Part shown: positions 1 through 8,230 of the stretch, piece by piece
How positions within the stretch are numbered: position 1 is the stretch's first letter
How the letters are laid out: each line of letters begins with the position of its first letter
Virus record (IMG/VR): IMGVR_UViG_3300022752_000370
Coordinates: 1 to 24,853 of that record
Direction: 5' to 3' (one strand)
Origin: a virus
Length of the DNA: 24,853 nt
Translations under genes and position numbers: made by a program
Notes under the pieces: generated by a model
Databases searched by the model: none
What the model saw: the letters and a program-made list of their open reading frames with translations, nothing else
Told to the model about the DNA's origin: nothing

Positions 1-26
1 GTCTGTCAGGGCGTAGTAAAGGAGTG

Positions 27-2105
27 TCATGAAATACCCCACTTAGTTAAAAGATAATTACAGATATTAGTTCTAGCATCGCTTGATAGTACTGAACGAT
101 AAACTATTAATTCATAAACATCTCCAAGAAGAAAAACTGAATTCGAAGAATCTCCTAATAAATATGTTGTACCACCCCAAGCTCTTGGAGTGCTATAAGA
201 TAAAACATTTCCTACTTGTATATTATTTCTGTGTATCGTAGCACCACTTGCAGAATTTAATGTCCAAGACAAAACATGCGGCCCCGAAGCGCTAGAGGTC
301 GTAGCATCTCGCCAAGTATTAAACTGATAAAAACCTGGAGTTCCGGCCGTAGTGCCACGATATGCAAAAGTTGTTGGGAAATTTGTCCACTCTAATGCAT
401 ATCGATAACTAGTTAAATCTTCAGAAGAATTAAAAGCGTAAAAAACTGTATAATCTGATGCGGCTAAGTTGATCGATGTATTCTGCATTCTTTGAGAATT
501 GCCACCAGATGTTGTTACTACATCCAACCCATTTTTTATAGATCTTCTTCGTATTGGTCTATTAGCAGCAGAAGATTGAGTAAAATGATAATTATTACCG
601 CTTTTGTCTTGCCATCTAGCTATCTGACCATTATCAGCAACAAGAGATCCTCCGCTTGTGGCGTCATATAAAGTTGATGAGTCACTAGCATCTAACCAAA
701 GAGCTAGATTGCTATAGCTTGTTGGGTTGTACCATGTGCTTAATGATGATCTTGACCAATTATTAGTATTAGTACAAACATAAATATAACTACTATCCCA
801 ACAAATATCTCCTTGATTTCCAGTATCTGTGGTTGAAGATGGTGTCTTACTGTTTCTTACTCGGAATTTATCATTATTAATATCCAATAAGGTTGTTGGG
901 ACATTTGTTCCAATACCAACGTTTCCTGCCGAACTTATTCTTAATTTTTCTGTAACACCAACATTAAAAGATATAAAAGCAGCAGGATTTCTTTCATTAT
1001 TATTAATACCAAATTGGCCATTACTATATTTGACCAAATCTGCACTAGTAGTATCATTAATAGATACACCAGAAACATTACTAGTAACTAATCTTAGAAT
1101 ACTACCAGCGTTTGATAAATTATTGATATTATTAATATCTACATATCTTAAACTATTAATATTTTGTCCACCAAAAACAACATTACCATTACTATTAATT
1201 TTAAATCTATCATATCCAGAACTAGCTATACTAATAGAACCACCAGATGGAAAATAGAATCCTGTGGTCAAATCATTTGATGAACTAATAGATGGAAATC
1301 CAGATGAGCCGGGGGCTATTCCGTTTAATGTGGCCACCGTTGTTGTTCCATAACCGACTCCCCAGAAAGTTAATCCACTAGCTGGAGGTTCAGTAAAAAC
1401 TATATTTGATCCACTAACACTATATGCAAAAATTGGTTCTTGGGCTACGCCACCAACATAAATTCCTAAAGTATTTGCACTAACAGGATAATATGCTGTT
1501 CCGCTGACTGCTAATCCAAATGATGTAGACGAGCCATTAAAAGATGAACTGATATTATCTAGTTTAACATAATTATTAGAACTAATAGAGGGTAATAAAG
1601 TAATATATTCTAGAACTGTTCCCGATGGTACGCTATTAACTAGACCAACAGAGTTACCATCTGTTGCAATAAAATCACTACCGCTTAATAATTTAACACC
1701 ATTTTGGAATAAATCTAAATAACCAACAGAATAACCTTCAGCAATATTAAAAGAAGATAGTATTCCTGTGGTGGTAATATTTCCCCTTGCCGATGCCGAT
1801 CCCCCACCTCCACTTGCTGTACTATTAATAGTATAAATTCCACTAGACGAACTTATAGTAATATTATTACCAGCAACTATATTCTTAACTGGAAGGATTC
1901 CGCTAATAGCTGTATTAAAATCGGTAATATTAGACGAGGTAAGGTTTATACTAGCTAAACTAGTCCAGTTAGATGTTCCATCTCCAATTTTCAAAATCTT
2001 ATTGGTCAAATCATATCCTGGCTCGCCGCTAGCTAATACCGGATTGGCCGAAGTCCATGCCGAAGCTGTTCCTTTGCGTATTTGTATAAGATCATTTACG
2101 GCCAT
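27..2105 (-). CDS. Tail fibre / adhesin with Mtd-like N-terminus and C-terminal LamG-like domain
   Basis: A 692-aa protein. Residues 1-50 (LIQIRKGTASAWTSANPVL, then GEPGYDL and KIGDGTSNWTSL) match the short N-terminal module common on phage fibres and major-tropism-determinant-like proteins. The Gly/Ser/Asn-rich shaft contains a DFNTAISGILPVKNI repeat that also occurs in the fibre at 5265-7436. A middle part (DRFKINSNGNVVF, RISSAGNVGIGT) is a stretch typical of phage fibres. The last ~225 residues (WLDASDSSTLY, then RWQDKSGNNYHF) resemble a LamG/concanavalin-like carbohydrate-binding domain, so this end probably contacts the host surface. A weak Shine-Dalgarno (AGGA) lies about 12 nt upstream of the ATG. 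It is the last complete leftward gene in the window. Fibre assignment is by recognisable sequence style; the receptor is unknown. Confidence 0.85.
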   Translation of the reverse strand: MAVNDLIQIRKGTASAWTSANPVLASGEPGYDLTNKILKIGDGTSNWTSLASINLTSSNITDFNTAISGILPVKNIVAGNNITISSSSGIYTINSTASGGGGSASARGNITTTGILSSFNIAEGYSVGYLDLFQNGVKLLSGSDFIATDGNSVGLVNSVPSGTVLEYITLLPSISSNNYVKLDNISSSFNGSSTSFGLAVSGTAYYPVSANTLGIYVGGVAQEPIFAYSVSGSNIVFTEPPASGLTFWGVGYGTTTVATLNGIAPGSSGFPSISSSNDLTTGFYFPSGGSISIASSGYDRFKINSNGNVVFGGQNINSLRYVDINNINNLSNAGSILRLVTSNVSGVSINDTTSADLVKYSNGQFGINNNERNPAAFISFNVGVTEKLRISSAGNVGIGTNVPTTLLDINNDKFRVRNSKTPSSTTDTGNQGDICWDSSYIYVCTNTNNWSRSSLSTWYNPTSYSNLALWLDASDSSTLYDATSGGSLVADNGQIARWQDKSGNNYHFTQSSAANRPIRRRSIKNGLDVVTTSGGNSQRMQNTSINLAASDYTVFYAFNSSEDLTSYRYALEWTNFPTTFAYRGTTAGTPGFYQFNTWRDATTSSASGPHVLSWTLNSASGATIHRNNIQVGNVLSYSTPRAWGGTTYLLGDSSNSVFLLGDVYELIVYRSVLSSDARTNICNYLLTKWGIS

Positions 2106-2177
2106 TATTAATAAAATTCCTATAGAGAGGTATACTATTTATAATACGCACCTTTTAAAGATTAGAAAAGTTGTCAA

Positions 2178-2285
2178 TTATTGCGACCTAGCTACTAACC
2201 AAACTATGCCAAAAAGAATAATAGTTTCTTTAACAGTTTCTAATACTATTTCATCAATGAAAATATTATATAAATAATTACTCAT
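2178..2285 (-). CDS. Possible 35-aa single-span membrane peptide
   Basis: A short ORF between the 2-oxoglutarate oxygenase-like gene and the LamG fibre. It starts at an ATG with GGAG 7 nt upstream and encodes MSNYLYNIFIDEIVLETVKE followed by TIILFGIVWLVARSQ. The second half is a plausible single transmembrane helix ending in a positively charged Arg, so the N-terminus would probably face outwards. It fills most of an otherwise empty 242-bp gap and is on the same strand as its neighbours. It could be a small lysis-accessory or membrane peptide, but nothing identifies its function. The good ribosome site and the hydrophobic pattern are the only support. Confidence 0.45.
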   Translation of the reverse strand: MSNYLYNIFIDEIVLETVKETIILFGIVWLVARSQ

Positions 2286-2347
2286 ATAATTACTCCATAT
2301 TTACTATGATATTTTTAGCACATCTAATTTGAGACAAATAATTAGTT

Positions 2348-2938
2348 CTATAGTATATCTAGCTGACTATTCCAGCTATCTTTATCAACAACAAATCCAA
2401 ACATAAATAGTGTTCGTGGATTATTTCCGTGACAAACATCAACACTATGATAAAGTTCTGTTACTAAATAGCACATCATATCACCTTCATTTAAATTATA
2501 AGTCTTATCTTCAACATGAATACTACCACCACTCTCTGCTTTGCTGGCAAGAATATTACATCTTAATCCAACAACCCCCTCGCCCACACTAGGATCTTTA
2601 TGCTTGTAAACATCACCGTCGTTATAGGTTACACTCACAACAACTCCATCTTTTCCGTGTCCATCAATAACTGGAGCATTTGCTGTTAATGGAATTGTTT
2701 GACGAATTCGGTCTTGCAAAGCTTTAACCAAATCAGGATAATTTATATTTTGACTCATTCGATTTGTGAGTCTTAATTTTGTTGTGCTAAATTCTTTCTT
2801 ATCCCAGTCACCAGTTATTCCGTCAACAAACTGACCTTCTTCTACAGCCTTGTTTGTCCAATCTTTTAAAATTTGGATTTCTTCAGCTATTAGAAAATTT
2901 GGAACTAATAAAACTTTTCCATCAAAATTGTTTGCCAT
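2348..2938 (-). CDS. 2-oxoglutarate/Fe(II)-dependent oxygenase-like protein (prolyl-hydroxylase-like)
   Basis: A 196-aa protein with the facial-triad layout of the 2-oxoglutarate/Fe(II) dioxygenase fold: His113-x-Asp115 (YKHKDPS), a distal His164 (ELYHSVD), and Arg175 eleven residues later (NNPRTLFMFGF), where the family binds the co-substrate carboxylate. The strands GGSIHVEDKTYNLNEGDMM look like the core of the jelly roll. The family hydroxylates protein side chains (prolyl, lysyl, aspartyl) or small molecules. Here the substrate is unknown. The start has AGGAG 7 nt upstream, and the first 17 nt overlap the end of the sulfotransferase-like gene, so the two are probably co-translated. Its position among fibre genes makes a structural protein a reasonable substrate guess, but that is inference. 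Confidence 0.75.
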   Translation of the reverse strand: MANNFDGKVLLVPNFLIAEEIQILKDWTNKAVEEGQFVDGITGDWDKKEFSTTKLRLTNRMSQNINYPDLVKALQDRIRQTIPLTANAPVIDGHGKDGVVVSVTYNDGDVYKHKDPSVGEGVVGLRCNILASKAESGGSIHVEDKTYNLNEGDMMCYLVTELYHSVDVCHGNNPRTLFMFGFVVDKDSWNSQLDIL

Positions 2939-3461
2939 AATATTTCTCCTTCAGTTTTTGATATAGTTCATTATCATTATAGTACTGTTTGACCACTAGT
3001 TCAAGCTGGCTCTCGCTTAAAACTGGTTTCTTATCATCTTTTTCTTCGTTTAATCTCGGCACAGGCGTTGGTAATCCTAGCCAAGCTGCACATTCGTCAA
3101 TCTGTTCTGGAAATAAGAAGTATTTAATTTTGTCATTTAAAAGGCCCATACTTTCCATGCTCCAAAAGTGAACCTCATCCTCTAATAAACCTTCTTCAAC
3201 AGTTTTATTCCGTCTAGCGCAAGAGCTTCTGAATCTATCTACGGGATTTCTTACCATGCAACAAACTTCACATTCTGGTAAGCCCATTTTCAAATCATGT
3301 CCTCGTAAGTTCATTATAGGATGCCACTTTTGATCTTTATGACATTCTGGGTGAGTTTGTATATGGTCTTTTGGAAGCATCAAATTCATTAATGCATGAC
3401 TTCCGCTTCTTGTAACAAGAGCTAAAGCTTTACCGTTGTGTAATGCGCAAACGCCTTTCAT
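2922..3461 (-). CDS. Small sulfotransferase-like protein
   Basis: A 179-aa protein. Near the N-terminus, residues 17-26 (TRSGSHALMN) resemble the 5'-phosphosulfate-binding loop of PAPS-dependent sulfotransferases. Residues 71-79 (RNPVDRFRS) resemble the 3'-phosphate-binding motif (RxPxxRxxS). The C-terminal YNDNELYQKLKEKY is also a usual ending in this family. It is short for a sulfotransferase (usually about 250-300 aa), but phage members are often reduced. Several Cys residues (C64, C67, C68, C81) are unusual. Its ATG overlaps the TGA of the Pro/Thr-rich fibre by 4 nt (ATGA), so it is coupled to that gene. The acceptor is unknown; a carbohydrate or tyrosine on a fibre is possible. Confidence 0.65.
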   Translation of the reverse strand: MKGVCALHNGKALALVTRSGSHALMNLMLPKDHIQTHPECHKDQKWHPIMNLRGHDLKMGLPECEVCCMVRNPVDRFRSSCARRNKTVEEGLLEDEVHFWSMESMGLLNDKIKYFLFPEQIDECAAWLGLPTPVPRLNEEKDDKKPVLSESQLELVVKQYYNDNELYQKLKEKYYGKQF

Positions 3462-5197
3462 GATACGCTCGGTGTGAATACTAGATTGGTGATTTTAAAT
3501 GCACTCGCAGAACTAGCAGAAAGAAAGGAAATGCTATTGAATGCTGACACGTTTACAGTATGTGTTCCTGAACTTAATCCGTTTGAAACATTAGTTGTTG
3601 ATAAAACCTGCCCGCCATTGCTGTTGCCATATCCTCCCGATATACCATGTCTAGTTGTCATCTGAACAAAAAGATTTGGCCAAACACACCCACTTTTACT
3701 GCATTGTTGATCTCTAATTTGATAATTAAAAGAAATTGTACCCTTAAGGGATGTGTAGATTGTTGCTCCATAGCCAATGAAGTGTAAGCTAGCACTCCAA
3801 TCATTCATATTGGCTGGACTAGAGGATGTTCCAAGACCAGACCAATAAACTGGACTATTCCCTGGTAAAACTTGCCCCTGCCAGCCAACAGTTGGCAGCC
3901 CAAAATCTACTGGAAATGGCGAGTAGTTCATCAAAAACAGACCATTTGCAGATATAGAGTTTGGTACAGCCCATACTACTGTTGGCTCATATGCTGTGTT
4001 TACTTCTCTCCACCAACAAGAACTCTTGTTGCACTCACGATAAGCTAGACTGAATATTTCACCATCGTTAACCCAGATGAATCTTGGTCGATGATAATAA
4101 TTAGGTCTGCTTATAGTGTTATTAGCAGATCTGGCAAAAGAGAAAAGATTATTTTTATCTTTTAAAACTGCTCCAGAAAAACTGTTAGCTGTTCCTCCTA
4201 CTAAAACATTAAATGGTGCTACAGCATCATAGCCCATGTTGTCGCAGGACACGGCCACAACACCATTTCCATTTGCCCTGAATACTAATGTTCTCTCATT
4301 AGGATTTGTGTCGTATCGACTTGTTGTGGTATAAGGAGTTGCTGCGGTTCCATTTCCATGTAAGCTTCTGGATCCTATTGCTGTTATGCTAAAATTACTA
4401 CTCGCTGGCGTAAAGCTTATTCTTGTGTTTGTAAGTTGTCTGTTGTTATCGGGGGCAGATCGGTCGTCACCCACAGCCTGAGAATGTTGGCTCATTCTTA
4501 ATCTTTGTCCGGCGTGCATAGGGTAGCTAATTGTTGTTAAGGTATTTCTAGAGGCATTTGTTAAAAATGCTTCATACCCAAAACCAGTCGAAGTTGTAAA
4601 ATTATCTATATTAGTTCGTATTTGTTCGTAATAAATACCATTTGGCCATAAGAAATAAACACCTTCGTTGTGTCTACCTTGTGAGCATCCAGATTTTCCG
4701 CAGTTGTAATCAAAGAATCTTCTACTGGTAAAGTTTACTGTCAGTAGCCCAGGTACATTTGCCTGATATATTGGAGATGGAGATGTATCAGCTGCTACTA
4801 AATAGGGAGATGCTGACGTGCCGCTCCCTTGAGCAGATCCGCTCACAATCGCTAGGGAAGAAACTGAAGCTGCGACTGTCTGTGTAGGAGTCCGAGTAAT
4901 ACTGGCTGTTAAAGTTGGAGTTGCAGTAGTAGTTGGTGTGGGTGTAGCCGGTATAGCACTGGAAGTGGGAGTATTGGTTATGGTGGTTGTTGGAGTATTA
5001 GTGGGAGTTCGTGTTAGTGTGGGTGTTGGTGTGGATGTTGGTGTGGCCGTTGGTGTGACGGTAGCTGAAGGGCTTGGCGTAGCCGTTGGAGTTGCCGCTA
5101 TATTTCCTTCAACATAACCAGACAAAACACCATCTACCAAGCGAAGTGGCACCACATAAGGTTGGCCATTTTTAATAAATATTTTGCCGTTTTTCAT
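3458..5197 (-). CDS. Fibre-like structural protein with Pro/Thr-rich stalk
   Basis: A 579-aa protein. Residues 1-35 form a short head (KIFIKNGQPYVVPLRLVDG). Residues 36-108 are a low-complexity Pro/Thr/Ala stalk of TPTATPT type. The remainder is Gly/Ser/Asn-rich beta-sheet-like sequence with repeated Cys pairs in similar contexts (CGKSGC, CNKSSC, CSKSGC). That suggests three related beta modules at about residues 166-250, 300-390 and 490-579. It lacks the N-terminal module shared by the other two fibres, so it may attach differently. A weak AGG lies 9 nt before the ATG. The sulfotransferase-like and oxygenase-like genes follow directly. It could be an adhesin or a decoration of the tail. Function is inferred from composition and position. 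Confidence 0.7.
   Translation of the reverse strand: MKNGKIFIKNGQPYVVPLRLVDGVLSGYVEGNIAATPTATPSPSATVTPTATPTSTPTPTLTRTPTNTPTTTITNTPTSSAIPATPTPTTTATPTLTASITRTPTQTVAASVSSLAIVSGSAQGSGTSASPYLVAADTSPSPIYQANVPGLLTVNFTSRRFFDYNCGKSGCSQGRHNEGVYFLWPNGIYYEQIRTNIDNFTTSTGFGYEAFLTNASRNTLTTISYPMHAGQRLRMSQHSQAVGDDRSAPDNNRQLTNTRISFTPASSNFSITAIGSRSLHGNGTAATPYTTTSRYDTNPNERTLVFRANGNGVVAVSCDNMGYDAVAPFNVLVGGTANSFSGAVLKDKNNLFSFARSANNTISRPNYYHRPRFIWVNDGEIFSLAYRECNKSSCWWREVNTAYEPTVVWAVPNSISANGLFLMNYSPFPVDFGLPTVGWQGQVLPGNSPVYWSGLGTSSSPANMNDWSASLHFIGYGATIYTSLKGTISFNYQIRDQQCSKSGCVWPNLFVQMTTRHGISGGYGNSNGGQVLSTTNVSNGLSSGTHTVNVSAFNSISFLSASSASAFKITNLVFTPSVS
4874..5092 (-). repeat. Degenerate Pro/Thr codon repeat inside the fibre gene
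   Basis: About 73 codons (residues 36-108 of the protein) consist mainly of Pro and Thr codons in a TPT/TPA pattern. On the plus strand this appears as runs of gttggtgtgg. It encodes an extended, probably unstructured linker. Such repeats change length easily by slippage, so the exact copy number may vary between related phages or in assembly. Confidence 0.8.
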
Positions 5198-5264
5198 ATT
5201 GTGTACCTATTTCAAAAAATAATGGATGGAATTATGAGCCATATAAAACTCAAAATAATCTTAA

Positions 5265-7436
5265 TTATGGTGTTCCACCATCTATAATAAAGTATTTCAA
5301 TGTTGTGGCTGGGGTAGTGTTGGACGAGCCTAATAGTTCATTGCTACTCAAATTAATTCTTAATTTATCATTAACAATTGGTTTGAGGTTTCCATCGGTA
5401 CCATTTACAAAAACTAGATTATTAGTTCCAGTAGTTGCTACATCCACCTCAATATTCAAAGCGTTGGTAGCCGTACCACTAAGAGAACCAACAAATGATG
5501 TGCTAGAAACGCTAGTTAGTCCCGATACGGAAGTTATGCTTCCTCCAAGACTAACTGATGTTGAACCAATAGTTACAGAGCTGTTAGCTAATTGAGAATT
5601 ATCGACACCACTAGCTTTGATACTTACGGCGCCAGAAGAAACACTAAAATCTCCACTATCAAAACTAGCTATACCCTTAGCAGACGTTGTAGCATCTTGT
5701 ACTGAGGCTGTTGTTACTCCAGTTACTCGTCCATAAGAATCTCTTGTAACGCTTTGTACAAAACTAGTACCAGACGAGCCGCTGCCATCTGTTTGACTTA
5801 CCGTATCAAGATCAATATTATCAGCATTAACAACTATACGACCAGCTGTACCAACAGCATCTATAGTATTACCATTCTTTGTTAAACCAGCACCAGCAGT
5901 TATCTGGCCAGCACCAGAAAATTGAGCAAATACTAGAGCGGTGGTACCAAGCACTATTTCATCATTAGTAGTAATTACCCATCCACTATCAGCATTAACA
6001 GTACCTTCGGTTACGAAAGTAAATAATCCTGCTGTAACTTTTGCGGTAGTGTCTGCATCAGACGCTCTACTCCAAGAACCAGCAGCTACCGTATAGATAC
6101 CATTTTGACTACCAGTAGTCTGATTCTTTACCAATACTCTATCACCAGCTACAACAGCAACCCCATCAATAGTTTGGGTTCCAGATAGTGTTATACTGTC
6201 TGTGGTAGCAACTCTAACACTTTGTTTAACATCAAGACCCATTCGTGCAGCATCTACGTATGCTTTTGTAGCAGCATCTTGATCACTAACCGGATCTGCC
6301 AAACTAGTAATCTTAACGTTATTAAATGACACATTCCCTGTAGGAACAGCCATTTGATCCAAGCGATTGGTTCTAACAGCAGTATTAAAGTCATTAACAT
6401 TACTAGCAACTAGACCACTACCACTAACAGTAAGATTACCATTAATAGTAACTCCACTAAGTGTGGGACTGTTAGAAAATACTAAACTTCCGGTACCTGT
6501 TTCATCAGTAACAAGAGTTGCAAGATTATTGCTACTTGGTGTTAGTAAAAAGCTTCTAGCGTTAGAAGATAGGTCTGTGATCTCTACTAGTTGAATAGTA
6601 GGATCACTTAGACTAACAACATAATTTCCACTATTATGAGTTAATGCTATGCCACTACCTGCAGTTAGAGCACTGCTGATAGTAAGTGTATTTGTGCCAC
6701 TATTGTATACAATATCAACACCACTACCACCAACAATACTTGCACTAACAGCATTATCAATAAGGGTATTGACACCACTAGCAAAATTGGTAATTAAAGA
6801 TGTTGGAATACCAGTAATACTAATTGTCTGATTTCCTCCAGCATTTGAAATGCCTATACCGGTACCTTGAATCAGGCTCTTAACACCTAATAGTCCGCTT
6901 ACTGAGGTATTGAAGTCTCCAATATAAGAGCTTGTTAATCCAGTAACTGAGATGGTTTCTAATTTACCAACGCTATCATAACTTGCTCTAATCCCACTCA
7001 CGCCAACAATGGTGGAGCCTATAATGTCTTTAACAGTATTCTCATTTACGGGAGAGCTAATTACAAAACCATTATCTCCACTAGGAGTAACGGTAATATT
7101 ATTTCCTGCTGTGATACTCTTAACTGGCAATAGTCCACTTACCGCGCTATTGAAATTAGTAACTTGTGATGAGTTAATACCAGTAACGGAGATAGTAACC
7201 GGTATGCCAGAGTTTGCAGTAAATGAAACTGCTATACCACTTGCTCCAGAAAGATCGCTAGAAGATGGCAATATAGACGAATAGGGCAAACTATTCCATG
7301 ATGTTAGACCATCACCTATTTTATACCTTTTTGAGTCTGTTTCAAAACCCCATTCACCAGCGCTTAGCGTTGAATTGGCTATTCTCCATTCGCTTGCTGT
7401 GCCTCTACGAACCTGAATTAATGTTTGAACAGCCAT
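5265..7436 (-). CDS. Tail fibre / adhesin with Mtd-like N-terminus and repeated shaft
   Basis: A 723-aa protein whose first ~55 residues (LIQVRRGTASEWRIANSTL, KIGDGLTSWNSLPY) are clearly related to the fibre at 27-2105. The shaft has several related units of form SSQVTNFNSAVSGLLPVKSI followed by AGNNITV, which also occur in the other fibre. Around residues 390-520 lies a conserved phage-fibre block (ATKAYVDAARMGLDVKQSV, GIYTVAAGSWSRASDAD, AGQITAGAGLTKNGNTID). The C-terminus is short and shows no recognised binding domain. It starts at an ATG with GGAG 8 nt upstream. The shared N-terminal module suggests that it attaches to the same part of the virion as the LamG fibre; whether both are present together is not known. 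Confidence 0.85.
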   Translation of the reverse strand: MAVQTLIQVRRGTASEWRIANSTLSAGEWGFETDSKRYKIGDGLTSWNSLPYSSILPSSSDLSGASGIAVSFTANSGIPVTISVTGINSSQVTNFNSAVSGLLPVKSITAGNNITVTPSGDNGFVISSPVNENTVKDIIGSTIVGVSGIRASYDSVGKLETISVTGLTSSYIGDFNTSVSGLLGVKSLIQGTGIGISNAGGNQTISITGIPTSLITNFASGVNTLIDNAVSASIVGGSGVDIVYNSGTNTLTISSALTAGSGIALTHNSGNYVVSLSDPTIQLVEITDLSSNARSFLLTPSSNNLATLVTDETGTGSLVFSNSPTLSGVTINGNLTVSGSGLVASNVNDFNTAVRTNRLDQMAVPTGNVSFNNVKITSLADPVSDQDAATKAYVDAARMGLDVKQSVRVATTDSITLSGTQTIDGVAVVAGDRVLVKNQTTGSQNGIYTVAAGSWSRASDADTTAKVTAGLFTFVTEGTVNADSGWVITTNDEIVLGTTALVFAQFSGAGQITAGAGLTKNGNTIDAVGTAGRIVVNADNIDLDTVSQTDGSGSSGTSFVQSVTRDSYGRVTGVTTASVQDATTSAKGIASFDSGDFSVSSGAVSIKASGVDNSQLANSSVTIGSTSVSLGGSITSVSGLTSVSSTSFVGSLSGTATNALNIEVDVATTGTNNLVFVNGTDGNLKPIVNDKLRINLSSNELLGSSNTTPATTLKYFIIDGGTP

Positions 7437-7454
7437 TATGTCATCTCCTGGTTA

Positions 7455-7682
7455 TTATGGTGAACCACAATCGATATTGTGGTGATCTATGAAATTGGTT
7501 AAGTATGAATCTAAACCAACAATATCACTAGCGTATACAACAGCGCCAATATATCCAACAGTTATGTCTACACTTTTATCAGAGGAGGTCTCAATAAATA
7601 AATTATTAACAGTATCAGCTATAGTAGTTTCTATCTCAACTGTATGCTTGGTATCAAAAATCTCTAAAGTAAAATTACTCAT
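7455..7682 (-). CDS. Small hypothetical phage protein
   Basis: A 75-aa protein starting MSNFTLEIFDTKHTVEIETT and ending HHNIDCGSP. It is acidic and beta/alpha mixed, with no family recognised. Its ATG comes 3 nt after the stop of the 133-aa protein upstream, and its end is 18 nt before the fibre start, so it is in the same transcription unit. No strong Shine-Dalgarno is visible, so it may depend on coupled translation. It is likely a structural or assembly component by position only. Confidence 0.65.
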   Translation of the reverse strand: MSNFTLEIFDTKHTVEIETTIADTVNNLFIETSSDKSVDITVGYIGAVVYASDIVGLDSYLTNFIDHHNIDCGSP

Positions 7683-7685
7683 AAA

Positions 7686-8087
7686 TTATTCGCATTCCAG
7701 CAGATCAGTGGATTGACTGAATCTCTTACCAATGGTTGCTGTTCCAAAAAGTAAACGACTAACGTACTTACCTCCTCCTGTATATAGATCATAATCGCTT
7801 TGAAGTTCTAAATCATATTTAGCCGTATTAAAAGTAAAACCATTAGTTGTACTTGCGGGGATCAACAGCGTAAGCTTGCCAATTTCTGGTTCTATTGTAA
7901 ACTTATATACACTATAGTCTAAATTATCTGTAGTAAAAACCTGTGTAATATTTGTATTGGTTTTCCATGTTAGTCTGGCGCACCAATTTGTTAAATCAAC
8001 AACTTCGCCATTTTCATTTTTGTACACTAGTGTCAGTTTAAATGAAGAGCCTTGCTCTATGACAAAATCATATTTACTAGCTGCCAT
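7686..8087 (-). CDS. Phage structural protein of the IEQGSSF/DLTNW beta-sandwich type
   Basis: A 133-aa protein with the pattern FVIEQGSSFKLTLVYKNENG, VVDLTNWCARLTWK, then LLIPASTTNGF and KYDLELQSDYD, ending with RLLFGTATI. This order is common in a small family of phage and prophage proteins found near tail or baseplate genes, with an immunoglobulin-like fold expected. Function is not established. The start has AGGG 6 nt upstream. It is the first gene after the terminator that follows the capsid gene. The 78-bp leader (8088-8165) may hold its own promoter, but none was found with confidence. Confidence 0.7.
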   Translation of the reverse strand: MAASKYDFVIEQGSSFKLTLVYKNENGEVVDLTNWCARLTWKTNTNITQVFTTDNLDYSVYKFTIEPEIGKLTLLIPASTTNGFTFNTAKYDLELQSDYDLYTGGGKYVSRLLFGTATIGKRFSQSTDLLECE

Positions 8088-8164
8088 ATTATGCCCTAGA
8101 TAAATTTTAGTGTTAGTATATTCATAAATCTAATACACCTTAATGGCGTACTGAAACAATGTAT

Positions 8165-8194
8165 ATAAAAAAAGAAAGGCCAGTAAAACTGGCC
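8165..8194 (-). terminator. Intrinsic terminator after the major capsid gene
   Basis: On the minus strand a 7-bp GC-rich stem (GGCCAGT/ACTGGCC) with a 3-nt loop occupies 8078+100 onward, i.e. bases 8178-8194. It is followed by a T-rich tract (TTTCTTTTTTT) at 8167-8177. This is a textbook Rho-independent terminator about 37 nt beyond the capsid stop. It would limit read-through from the head genes into the fibre block. Confidence 0.85.
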
Positions 8195-8230
8195 CATCTT
8201 CTTTTGAAACATTATAGTTTGGACACTATA

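Noticed and set aside
829-1257. Plus-strand ORF opposite the LamG fibre (and similar ORFs opposite other large genes).
   Set aside because: Low-complexity Leu/Ile/Val/Thr-rich translation that mirrors the fibre codons, with no ribosome site.
27-7436. Diversity-generating retroelement suggested by Mtd-like fibres.
   Set aside because: No reverse transcriptase, no template/variable repeat pair was seen; the shared part is only the N-terminal module and shaft.
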